Shown here one piece after another: positions 1 to 10,539 of a stretch of 64,000 bases of DNA; the first letter of the stretch is position 1, and each line of letters opens with the position of its first letter. The position numbers and the translations under genes are program-made. The notes beneath the pieces were generated by a model. That model was not told the DNA's origin. It did not search any database and saw only the letters and a list, made by a program, of their open reading frames with translations. Source of the stretch: Oreocharis arfaki (Eukaryota; Chordata; Aves; Passeriformes; Paramythiidae); assembly GCA_013398015.1 (NCBI GenBank), contig VZRR01011629.1:1-64000 (forward strand), read 5' to 3'.

Positions 1-105
1 TTTTAGCGCCGGTAGCAGCTCCGTCGAGGGGCTACGAGGGGACGGAGTCTCCCAGCGCCGGGCTGGCCGCGAGCGCCTCCGGGCGAACGGCGCGGAGCCC
101 CTTAC
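1..105 (-). other. LYPD1: LYPD1 intron 1, 5' end (partial)
   Basis: The intron begins at 105 on the minus strand with the donor GTAAGG directly after the signal-peptide exon. It is GC-rich because it is still inside the CpG island. It runs off the left edge, so the exons carrying the Ly6/uPAR cysteine domain and the GPI signal are outside the window. Confidence 0.8.
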
Positions 106-157
106 CTGGCGCCAGGCACAATCCCCAGAAAGTTGCAGCGAGGAGGAAGAGCCGCAT
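106..157 (-). CDS. LYPD1: LYPD1 first coding exon (signal peptide), partial gene
   Basis: Read on the minus strand, an ATG at 157-155 opens 17 codons plus one base, encoding MRLFLLAATFWGLCLAP followed by a split glycine, and ends at CCAG|GTAAGG (phase 1). The peptide is a classic signal sequence: an arginine, then a hydrophobic core. It lines up with the start of LYPD1 (LYNX2) as I remember it, notably the AATF-GL-L-PG pattern and the intron position. LYPD1 is a small GPI-anchored Ly6/uPAR protein of neurons that modulates nicotinic acetylcholine receptors. The start has A at -3, a good Kozak context. Identity is supported by position: LYPD1 lies directly downstream of NCKAP5 on the same strand in mammals, as I recall. 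The exon is short, so the call rests on the pattern plus synteny. Another Ly6-family gene is the main alternative. Confidence 0.82.
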
Positions 158-970
158 CCTCCCGGAGCCGCGGCCGCCGGGCTGGCGTGCAGTCGCCAAG
201 GGGCATCAGAAGCAGAGATGCAGCGGAGGCGCCGCGCACTTCTGCCGCTTCTCCGCCGCTTCCGCTGCAGAGCGGCTCCCCGGGAGCAGGCGGCGGAGCC
301 CGCCCTGCCCAGCCCCGCGCCGCGCTCCAGCCTCGCTGGAGTTGAGCGCTGAGACTGAAAGAAACTGTAAGAGAAGCGAGAGCTGGGGGGCGGCTCCCCC
401 CTCCCTCCCCCAGCACCATGTGATGCCGGCGGAGCGGGGCGGGGATCCCCGCCAGCCGCCCGGCACCTCGCCGGGCGCGCCTCGGGGGCGGCCGAAGTTC
501 AGCGAGGGAGGGCAGCCCCCGCACCGCCGCGTCCGGCGCCGGGTCCGGCTCCGTCTCGCACGGCGCTGCCGAGGGACCCCGGGACCCTCTGCCCGCCGGG
601 GCTGCTCATCACATCCCCGCCCTCCTCCTCCGCTCCGGCTGCGGGGCTCGAGTACAGACCCCGCGCCGTGGCGCGACCCGCCCCGGTCCCTTTGATGTCC
701 CCGCCCGCCCGAAGCCCACAGGTGGCAGCCGGATGCGGCTGAGGGGATTGGCAGGCGGGGCCCCACAAACGCCCCGCGGCACCCGCGTCCCCGGGAGGGA
801 CTGAGGGGAGGCGCGGCCCCACCATTCCCTCCCCACAGCCCCCTAAAAGGGGATTCAAGCGTAACCAAACGGGGGGAAAGGGCGCGGTGGCCGCTGCATG
901 CCGGAGCGGCGGTCAGACCCTGCCTCCTCCGCGTACACAGGGCGGGATGGGCGGGCGGCGGGTCCGGAGG
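158..970 (-). promoter_or_regulatory. LYPD1: CpG-island promoter and 5' UTR of LYPD1
   Basis: About 0.8 kb upstream of the LYPD1 start codon is very GC-rich and dense in CpG, in sharp contrast to the AT-rich sequence beyond about 1000. GC boxes (GGGGCGGG type) are visible near 435, 700-710 and 940-965. An inverted CCAAT box (ATTGG on the plus strand, 747-751) sits next to a GC box. I see no TATA box, which fits a dispersed CpG-island promoter. The start site cannot be fixed from sequence alone and probably lies between about 250 and 750. Long open frames here on both strands are what GC-rich DNA gives by chance. Confidence 0.75.
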
Positions 971-1204
971 CGGGGGAAGNCTCTGTGGTCCACGTTATTT
1001 CCTGTGATCGTTTCACACCTCTACTCCAAGGAAGTAGAGTAGATTAAATTTAAATCGCTGTTTAAAATCCCTGTGTCACGAATTTCCCGAACGCTGCCTG
1101 CCCGTGTGCTGTCCCGGAGCGGGGGCGGCTCGGTGGGTATCCCCTGATCCCAGCCCTGCACGCCCAAGCTGCCACAGCATCCCCTTCCCAAAACCCCTCC
1201 GTAG
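971..1204. other. Intergenic spacer between NCKAP5 3' end and LYPD1 promoter
   Basis: This short stretch separates the NCKAP5 poly(A) region from the LYPD1 CpG island. It holds a single ambiguous base at 980. On the minus strand at about 1200-1185 there is a G/T-rich stretch that suits the downstream element of the NCKAP5 cleavage site. Nothing else is recognisable. Confidence 0.6.
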
Positions 1205-1225
1205 GCACGGGTAGGCAAGAGAAGT

Positions 1226-1231
1226 TTTATT
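1226..1231 (-). terminator. NCKAP5: Distal poly(A) signal of NCKAP5
   Basis: Canonical AATAAA on the minus strand, followed about 30 nt downstream by a G/T-rich element. It is the last such signal before the LYPD1 CpG island and is the best candidate for the main 3' end. Confidence 0.6.
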
Positions 1232-2074
1232 TACGAAAGGTGTTTCAATGAAAATTTCTTAAAAGTTGAAAAAGACGATGCAAGTTTACAGCAGAAATGA
1301 CTTAAAATATAACAAATTGCACAAAATATTAACACTGATCATACAATATTTCAAAGATTAACAAGCATGTGCTAAAGAAACTGTAGAGTCTAGAAATACC
1401 CCAAATATATCTAGTTTACAATTGCTGTACAAAAAGCAGTTATAAATACTTCACATCTAGAAAAAATACACAGAACCTTTGAAATAGACTTTCCCTCACA
1501 TATAAACAACCTCTGTAGAAAAAAACCCCAAAACCACCCAAACCTGGCCAATCCCCCCCGCTCCGAGATATGTTTGAACTAGTACTGGTTAGCACCAACA
1601 TCTTAAGTGTGTCACAAACAGGAGTTGTTTCATTTTATAAAAAATAATTTTAGTGTTCAGAATTTACTTAAGACCAAACAGAGACTAGAAAAGATAACAC
1701 AGTATGGTACATTCATAATTTGATGGGAAATGAGTACAGGGGAGGTGGAAGTTGAAAAGCCATGTTGCAGTCAGAAGTACAGGGTGGATTATGTGGTTCT
1801 CATTCCTACAAGACTCCTGTTTGTGTCAGCAGCGAATTGCTTTGACCCTGATCTTTCAAACAGTTATGTGCATGATTGATGAAGCCAATGCCAGCACTAT
1901 CAGGCCTTTTAATCTATTCATCTTCTTGCCATGTCAAAAGTCAAAACCCTTTTGAAATAAGACACCTGTTGTGAAGTTGTAGTAAGTGAAATGCATGTTC
2001 CCCTAGAATACCTGTATGGAATTGCACTAAAAGTAAAAAATAAAGTATATTTTCTAAAAGGGAGTCCATGAAAG

Positions 2075-2080
2075 TTTATT
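2075..2080 (-). terminator. NCKAP5: Possible proximal poly(A) signal of NCKAP5
   Basis: AATAAA on the minus strand inside the 3' UTR. Use would give a 3' UTR of about 0.5 kb. No clear downstream element was seen, so this is a candidate only. Confidence 0.3.
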
Positions 2081-2254
2081 AGAGACAATCTGGCAGGCTC
2101 AGGTAATGAGTAATGCAGTGTTTTTACATACAGTTTTAAGACTAGAACAATTATAACTCTTTAAAAAAAATCTACTAGCTTTTCTTGTTAATATTAACAC
2201 CAATTTCTTTAAGTTAGTAATCTGCCATTACAGGAGCATAGCACCAATTTAATA

Positions 2255-2260
2255 TTTATT
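2255..2260 (-). terminator. NCKAP5: Possible proximal poly(A) signal of NCKAP5
   Basis: AATAAA on the minus strand, the first of three in the 3' UTR, about 290 nt after the stop codon. Candidate only. Confidence 0.3.
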
Positions 2261-2551
2261 GCTGTCGTGTATCCCTACAAATATATTTTCCCAAGGTATT
2301 TACAACTGTACAAAGATTCACAAAAGTGCAAAATTAAGACTTTATTCTGTGTATTCGTTGTGTTGGGTGTGTGGAGTCCCACGCACCACCGTGACGCTGC
2401 CCTGCCTTATTGCTGTGTGCTGGGAGGTCAGAACACCCTGATGTGAGCACAGCGAGCCCCAGGGGGAATTTCCAAGCACAGTCTCCTCTCCCCCCTCACT
2501 CCACGCTCGCCTTCAGCTCCATTCCGTGCTGCAGCCCACTGGGAAGTGTCC

Positions 2552-2833
2552 CTAAACGTCGTTGGAGCCTTGGCTGGCACATGAGGAGAAGCTGTCGTAC
2601 AGGGAATCACTCAAGGATTCCAAATTGTCCACATCCTGCCCACCTGAGCTATTCAAGGAAGCTGCTTCTTTCTTTCCATTTTCTTCCTTTTGTCCTTCAA
2701 CCTTGTTCAGACAGTTCTTCTCTCTTTCTAATAAAAGTACATTATTGCTGTTAAATTTATTGAGAGACTCCAGGGAAATTTTGGATACTCTATTCTGGGA
2801 ATCTTCTTTTGTTTCTTCAGTTTGCTTCAATTT
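2552..2833 (-). CDS. NCKAP5: NCKAP5 terminal coding exon
   Basis: The exon starts after a pyrimidine-rich acceptor (CCCTCACTTTTACAG) at phase 0, matching the phase-0 donor of the exon at 26278-26091. It encodes 93 residues (1687-1779) and ends with TAG at 2554-2552. The first half is lysine- and glutamate-rich (KLKQTEETKEDSQNR), as expected for a helical or disordered linker. The end is a compact acidic and serine-rich tail, ESLSDSLYDSFSSCASQG followed by SNDV, which resembles the conserved C-terminus of NCKAP5. The open frame continues upstream of the acceptor for about ten codons by chance. The 3' UTR follows directly in the same exon. Confidence 0.88.
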   Translation of the reverse strand, partial: KLKQTEETKEDSQNRVSKISLESLNKFNSNNVLLLEREKNCLNKVEGQKEENGKKEAASLNSSGGQDVDNLESLSDSLYDSFSSCASQGSNDV

Positions 2834-5800
2834 CTGTAAAAGTGAGGGAAATATTAGAAGCATATTCCTTAAAAAGTTATCCTATTGTACACCATTAATT
2901 ACCATCTTTCCAAAGTTCACAGGGTGAAAGGAAATAGATTGCTAGATGCTTAAATAACTGTTATGATTAAATAGAACATTCGTGTCCATTTTAGGATAAA
3001 TCATAACTTTAATGATTCTGCTGAGACAAATAGGACTCCATTTATGTAACACTCCAGTGCTATTAACATCCTAAGTAGCAGACCCTGGCTATGCACGCGT
3101 TAAACATCTCCAGCATCCTCACAGTAATTTACATCTTCTCCTGTATGAATACTTTGGGGGTATGGTTAAGCAGGTATTTGTTTAAGCAGAGTTTAAAACA
3201 GAAAGAAGCGCAGAGGAGAAAACAGCATTTTCCATAAATTAAGGATGCAAATGAAACGTGCTAGGGAATAACCTCACATTTTGCATGTATAAGCAAGCCT
3301 ATTGATTTCCACAAACCCAAACCTTCTCTAATAGACAAGAAAGCAACAAGACAGGAAATTACACTGAACTGGGCCGATCCCCACAGACCAGAATCAATCA
3401 GATATTGGCCAGGCCTTCTCGGAGAAGTGGTGTAATTCTGTGGGAACACTGGACGACGTATTAGCACATTATATTAAAAACACACAGTAGGATTGTACCA
3501 GAGTAATTTTATCCCTTTGTGAGCTACTAGTATTTTCAATCAGAGATCTGACCGAAGACTCATTAGGGAGCTGTGCAGGGAGCAGCTCAATAAAAATGAC
3601 CTGCTGTTCATATACAGAGTGTTTCAAAATCTGAGTAACTAACTCCTCTTACAGATCATATTACCAGAGAAATAGGGGATAGCATTCAACATTTTACAAT
3701 CAACATTCAATAACCTCCTGGACAGATAACATTCAAGGATTCTGAGATACGCCATCAGAGTGCAAAGCCGCTCCTCATTTTTGGTACTGCCATCAGATGG
3801 CAAAGACAGAATCAGTAAATTACTGTAAATCCAAGGCATCAATATTTTTGTTGAGCTAGAAAATGAGATGGCATTTGAAGCGCACTGAAGATATAGCTTG
3901 GGCAGATGTGTGGATGCTGTGGATCATCACGTGCACTTGTAAAGGGTCCTTAGAATTTTCTGAAGAATTCAAGCTTCGAGTCAGTCAAATGTTGTGCATT
4001 CTGTGCTGCTTCTCCTTGGAAATCTTTGGCAAGAGTAAGACAAATTGTTACATAGTTTGATTGCTTGTTTTGATGGCTAGTTAGATAAAAATTGAAATGC
4101 CAGTCCAATGACTGTTTTTGCTCTGATCTTGTCACACTTCATAAGCTGACAATGCATGGATTAGATTATTATTTTTGGAAAATGTTTCAAACAAACTTGA
4201 GCAAAGCAACAGGAGATCCTAAAGTCTTAGTAAATGAACATTTTCTGTTTGGTCCTTAATTAATCTTGACTATAAAAGGTTTTAGGGAATGTTGTGTTGG
4301 ATTCTAATTTTAGATGACAGTTGAAACTAAGGTTGTCAATATCTGCAATTAAAATGTTTTCTGGGGTAGAGGAATATAACCCTTGGTAACGGGAATCAAC
4401 ACAAATTTAGGATGCTACAATAGAAATTTTTCACTATTTCAGCTTAAAATGTTCTTCCCTTTGCCCTCATTTAAAATACTGCAAAAGTTGTTTTACTTTT
4501 CTGTAGGCCAGATGAGAAAATTCTCAGCCATGGCATCAATAACACACGTTAGCACTTTTTGCTTTCCAGAGTGCTAAACCTAAAATACTTTATTATATGA
4601 CAGACTAAATGATGTTTCTTTGTCTGTAATTTTCCCACTTCACAGCTTTTCTTTAGATAAATTGAATGTGACTACTTAGCACAGACTTGGGACTGCAGGA
4701 CTCAATATTGGAGTTAGTAGGCCTGTGATAAAACTCTTATTGATTCAAATGGAGCCAATTTCAACTCCTGGGCAGAAGGAGCACAGACTCCTGGAGAATT
4801 TGCAGGACAGAGCAATCTGGGTGAAGCATCACAATCAGAGGAGGATTTTGGCTATCCTACTGGAAGATGGATTTACACCACAGGACAGACTGGACTGAAT
4901 TCATTGGTATATTCTGCATATATGCAGCATCAATAACTTTTTATACACTTCAAGCACAACCTAGGCTACAATCCTACTTTAATCACACCCTAGATTCTCA
5001 TTATTTTATAGAGTACATTAGAGAAAAGGCAGGGAGTAAAAGTACTCTGCAAATTTTAAGCAAAAACATTGAATCAGGTGAAATTGAAGCCAACTGAAGC
5101 TCATCAGTGAAACCTGCTGGCAAAAGATCCTGAGTAGTGAACAGTACATCTACTGTACAGTACATCAAGGCTTAAAGGAAAAACTAATTCTGATAGTGAT
5201 GGCAACATTTTTTACTAAAACAAGAATCAACTCAGAAATAAGTTATGGATATTCTTTGGACATAGAGTTATCCTTTTTAGGTGTCCTAGTGCCCAGTTAC
5301 AGCCTTCTGTAAAAAACCCCAAAACTTTTCCTTTCTTTAACACATAGAAGAAAACTCATGAGCAAAAAGAAAACTTTAGGCAGAGATAGTAATGTAAGAA
5401 TGCACATGACCAACAAATCATTTTCTCCCACAATAACACAGTTATGTACATTCCTAGAGCTGAAAAGTCAGTGGTCATTTCTTTAACCTTAGTGTGTGTT
5501 AGAACAAATTTTAACCCAAGTTAAGATTTTTCTTTCTCTAGTTACTATAGATACAATTTGTAAAGAATTACCAATGAGTGTTTATTTAGACTCATCCTTA
5601 AATAGGTTTCTTATTATTCATGGCAGTCAGAAAAGCTGCTAGATGAATCAAAAGGCAAAAGCAAAACAACTATTGTTAGAATTTGATTGATAAATTGTGT
5701 ATGTGGTTGTGCAGTACCTTTGGGGTTTTTATGTAGATTTGCTATTGACTGCAGTAGAGTCACAGCTATAACAAAGAACAAGAGTTAGCCCAAAGATGTT

Positions 5801-8800
5801 AGCATTGTGTATTTTAAAGTAATTAGTTCACTAATGCATTTGAGAGTCACACTAAAGTGACTCAGCAGCTGCCTCTGCAGAGTGGAACGTGAGAGTGGAA
5901 CTACATCCACGAGAACTGGGTGAGATTTGCTAAGAAGTGTAGAGAGCCCCTAACCTCTAAGTCATGGGCTCCAGTCAAATCTCTCTTACATCAGGAGTGG
6001 CTTTCTGCGTGGTGAACAGGTGGTTTTATCACCTCAGCAAAAAGAAAGACTCCATGATTCTGCTCAGTGCTGCAACAAGAGCTAAGATGGGACCAACAGC
6101 CTGTGCTTGCTCTCACACAGGATCCTTCTCAGCAGTAATGCTTAAAACCATTCCAGCCTGAAAGTGTTGGCTTTGCTGCTGACTATTCTGATCTGTTCTG
6201 TGAATAAGGTGAGTGCTGCATTTGGTGTGGACACTATATGTTTTCCTAAATATTAATTAGGGGAAAAGACAAAAACGTAGTCAGAGACTTTGGTCTATGA
6301 GAGAAAGATAATAGAAAAAAAGAAAAAAAAAAGGCTCAGTGCAGACAAGAACTGTGATTTTCACAGTGCCTCTCTAACAGCTCTGGCCCATCACCCTAAA
6401 GCAGATCAATGGTTAGCTTGTTTTACTTATCCTAAGTGTATTTTTTCGTGGAAAACCTGTACCATTATGGCCGTAGGGTACGGGGAGCATTTGTTGTTCT
6501 GTTCCACTGTGCAGCTGGAGAGCTTCCCATGGCTGGAGTTTCTCAGCTGCCCAGTATGGGGTGCCTTGTACCACCTGAGAACAGTGACCAGCTGTCAGAA
6601 GAGGAGAAACTCATCCTGACATGCACAGACATTCATCACGAGTCACATCACTTTGAAATAAACCCATGAGTCATGAATCAGAATAATGTTTCCTCGTTGG
6701 CAACATCCTAAAGGGAATAACTAAAACCCGTTAGTGATGTAATAAAATCTGGCATGTCACTTCAAGCACAGCAAATCAGGAAAACAAAACTAGCCTGCAG
6801 TTACACTGATACATTATAAATAGGTGTTATTTCTACATTAACGCATCAAATTAGGTTTTCTGCAAACTGTAAAAATGAGAGTTTACGTGTGGGTAGAATG
6901 CCTTTTCAGAGCTGTGTGATCCAGGACCAGGAACAACTGCAGCCCTCCTGAATGGCACAAGGATTCCTCAGGTGTAGTGGGAAGGAGGAGCAGGGAAGGG
7001 TGGGCTGGCAAAAAGGACCCCACACTCGAGTGCAGGAAGGAAAGCAGCAGCAAGGCCATTTCTTGTATGTGGTAGCACACAGAAGCTCTGATTATCTGGA
7101 GGTCAGACTGTGCTTATAAAGTCCCGCCAGAGCCCAGAAATAGCAATGAACCATTCTGCAGGATAAATGTATTTTCCAGCTGTCTAAGTTTAGTTAACCA
7201 GCACTTTAAAGGGCTCAGAATCAGTTACAAAAAAGAATAAAACGAACTTTATTTATGTCTCTCATGCATTGGGCAATTTAGTTTTTAGATTAACACTACA
7301 GCAAGAAGGGCATTGCTTCAAGTGAAGTATAACTGCAAAACACTATTGGGTAAAAACAACAAAATTGCTATGAGAATTAAATATAGATCAACAAAATCAA
7401 TACTTAATTGTATAACTCAAGGTCTTTCATTTCAGATCTGATCTCTAATAGAAGATACAAAGTATGTTCCCTTTTGTTTTTTTAGTTCTTGCTCATAACT
7501 TTATTGTGAGGGAAAACAATTTCCTAGATTTTTATTTTTTTTAAATTGCTTGTTACTTTGTCTGCATATGCTCAGGGTAAACTTGATCCCAGGAGCCATT
7601 ATTTCTTATTTTAAATTCAGAGTTCTACCAATTTAGAGATCCTCTAAGTCCTGTAACTGCTTTGTATTTATGACACAATGGGTCTAAGTGGGATATGCTG
7701 TTGCAGCATTACATAGGCTGCTCATACATAACCTGTTTAGTGGGACAATTTTAATATATTCACAGCTTGTTGTGGAGCAGGTGCAAGGAGATACAGGGCA
7801 GCTTTCTGACCAGAGATGTGCTGGTCTAATCAGAAGTAACTTCTCACTGAACTCTGTGGTAGAGTTTGCAGTAGAAGGGGCCATGTGAAAAGGGTTGGGC
7901 TTGAGCTGCCAGGCAGGGGCTGTCTGTCACCCAGGCAGGACAGAATGCCATGCAGGCTCTCTGTGGGAAGTGAACAATCTCCAGCTCTCATCTAACATCA
8001 GGTGAACAAGTAACACCCTGCAGTGAAAACAGTTGTACAGCCACATCCAGGAAACTAGAAAGGTGAGAGCTGTAACGGCGTGACCTCTGCTGCATTACAG
8101 CTGAGCTAAAAATGCCATGTTTGAACTTCTTTCTCTTTAAAGCATAACTTTAAATAATAAGATAAGCCTTGGTCTCCATTGTACATTGTCAAAAGCTTTC
8201 ATCTATTTTCTGGACTGGCAGTAAAATAATTTCTGAAATAATGAATCATTTTTCTTTTTTCTACTTGAGCAGAAGTCCCAAAATTATTTTGCTGTAGCAG
8301 ACAATGACATTCTCAGAGACACACCATCTGATTTCCATGATAAACAATAAGTGCCAGGTTCTTTTCTGGAAAAAAAATGCATTGCTAGGAAGCATTTTTA
8401 AGTTAATTGGTCTGTTGAGCAGTTGATAGGAAAGCCAGATATACATAGGTATGTATCATCCCCTGATGGCATTATGGCTAATGTAACAATGACAATGTAG
8501 TCAAAGTTTACCTACTGTATTTCAGAGTACAAAAATCTACAAATATATTTTAGTATCACAAGGAAAGCATTTCTCGTGATCCTGAATTGTAAGTGAATTA
8601 CCTTAGAGGCAAAAAAGCTGATTAGCACAAGCCGTGTACAATTCACAGGTGCAGATCTGGACAAAACAGCTATTGCCTAATGAACAGGTGGCTGAGGAGT
8701 TGAGACTTATGTTGTCTACAGCTTGAATTCTTGTGTGGCTTAGGAGATAAAAGACAATTTAGTGAATTGGGCCTAATGCTTTCAAAATCATAATTTTCAT

Positions 8801-10305
8801 AAAATGACGAGGTGACTCTGTACATTCAGCATTCTAATGCCAAGATTACCATCCTCATACATGAATATTTCCTTGACATGACAAGACTGACCTGATCAGG
8901 TTTATACCACCCCTCTTTGAACTTTTGCATAATTTAATAAACCAGCATGTCGAGGTCTGAGCTCCCAGGCTTTTTTCCTTCTGTTCGGGTACGAACTGAA
9001 TGGCACAAATGTGTTTGTTTTCTCATAGTGCCTCAGAATGGCCACTGGCTACATCAACTCTGCATGGACGAAGTTTATTTAAAAAGGAATAAGAAAATAC
9101 AATTCTAAGTGGCAATACCTTGGAAAACGATAACAGTGCTGGTGCTCAGCCAAGTGTGTTGAGGGGATGTATTAAAAAGAAAAGCAATTAAACACCAGTG
9201 CTTTCTCCAGAAGGCAAAGCACAGCCTCACTCTGTTCACATTGGCAGAATCACCAATTTTGCTTCTCACAGAGGGAATCTACCCACTAAAAGCAATGCTT
9301 AGTGCAATCAGAAGCTCACCACAAGGCATTAAGGAAGAAATATCCGTGGTGAGAAAGGAAGCTGTTACTCAATTTTTAGAACCTGATGGACTGAAAATGA
9401 ACAAGAGGTGTATAGGATTCACTTTACTTCTCAGAGATCCTTTTAGCTTTACTTGTAGAGGGGCTTGAATAGCAAAATTTTTCTGATTTTCTAGTGATTG
9501 AAAAAAATGGCAGCGAAAAAGTCATACTGAAAGGTAAGATTGGTGACGAAGTTATCGAACTTGGCTCAATCATTTGAAGGTCAATACTCTTCCTTGACAG
9601 AATTATATGAAGGCTTATTTTGCCAGTGACAACCAAATGTTTCTGGAACTATGCAGTCCTAAATAACTTCACTGTTTCAGTCTTCATCAGACTGTATTTG
9701 ACCGCACAGAATTTGAATATACAGAGGTTTGTCCTATTGAATGAAAGTAGTTATCCTTACCTTGATGAAAGTATGGCTGATTGTTTCAGTGAAGAAGGGG
9801 CTTTACACAAGAAAGGGGCTACAATTTTATCCTAGACTAGAGGTTTGGATGATTTTTTTTCATATTGGGATACTTACACAGAACTGAACCAAGGAGGGGA
9901 AAAAAGTACAGTTCAAAGGGGTTTTTTTAAATCCAGTATCAAATGCAGTTCTTAAAGAGATAGATTCTATCTCCCATTTGACTGAAGAGAAAAAAATCCT
10001 CTCAAACTCGGTAAATGCAAGATTGTACTCATATAACATATAATCTCATGGACATTTTCAGTAATCAGAGTAATTTTTTCTGTATGGCTGAACTACTCTC
10101 AGACTACTGTTCCTGAGTATTAGCTGTGCTCTTACCTGTCTTCATCCTCCACCTTTGGCTTTTTTGAAGAAGACAATTTATTTTGGTAGTTACAAAGACA
10201 CTTATCCCCTCTCTCTCTAGTGATGCCTCAGTTCCTGGCCTGTAATGTCTGTATGTCAGTCACCCGGAATACTGGAATTGGGAAAATGGAATTGCACTCC
10301 AAGAA

Positions 10306-10338
10306 TGTAATGTATTGTGTTGTATTGTATCGTATTGT
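10306..10338. repeat. Short imperfect TATTG/TGTAT repeat
   Basis: Roughly six imperfect copies of a five-base unit (TATTG, with TGTTG and TATCG variants). It is a simple repeat within the last NCKAP5 intron, with no sign of function. Confidence 0.6.
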
Positions 10339-10473
10339 AAAACGTAATTGGAAGTGAGTAATGATTTTCCTCACTAGTAATCCTGTCTTTTGTGTCCTGG
10401 ACTAGATTCATAGCCTGTGACCATCCAAGGTACATCAGCTGACCTGTGGATAAAAAGACAGAAGCAGTAGAAA

Positions 10474-10539
10474 GAGAATCATGGAATAACAGAACTGTTT
10501 AGGTTGGAAAAGACCTTTAAGATCACTGAGTCCAACCAC
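10474..10539 (-). mobile_element. CR1 LINE 3' tail fragment, antisense to the plus strand
   Basis: The plus strand carries the complement of the familiar avian CR1 3' end: a degenerate ATTCTATGATTCT-like tail (AGAATCATGGAATAACAGAA), then GGTTGGAAAAGACCTTTAAG, then a TCCAACC block. The element is therefore oriented on the minus strand and is only about 65 bp, a severely 5'-truncated copy as is usual for CR1. Confidence 0.75.

Larger units (their letters stand above)
1205..2551 (-). other. NCKAP5: NCKAP5 3' UTR
   Basis: The sequence downstream of the NCKAP5 stop codon is AT-rich and lacks long open frames on the minus strand. It contains three AATAAA hexamers on that strand (2260-2255, 2080-2075, 1231-1226). 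The most distal one is followed by a G/T-rich stretch (about 1200-1185) and then by the GC-rich LYPD1 promoter region, so the longest transcript most likely ends near 1205-1215. That gives a 3' UTR of about 1.3 kb. The exact end is inferred. Confidence 0.65.

Noticed and set aside
102..868. Several overlapping open frames of 60 to 220 codons on both strands near the left edge.
   Set aside because: They lie in the CpG island, where stops are rare, and have the Arg/Gly/Pro/Ala-rich composition of GC-rich noncoding DNA. Only the 157-106 signal-peptide exon has supporting evidence.
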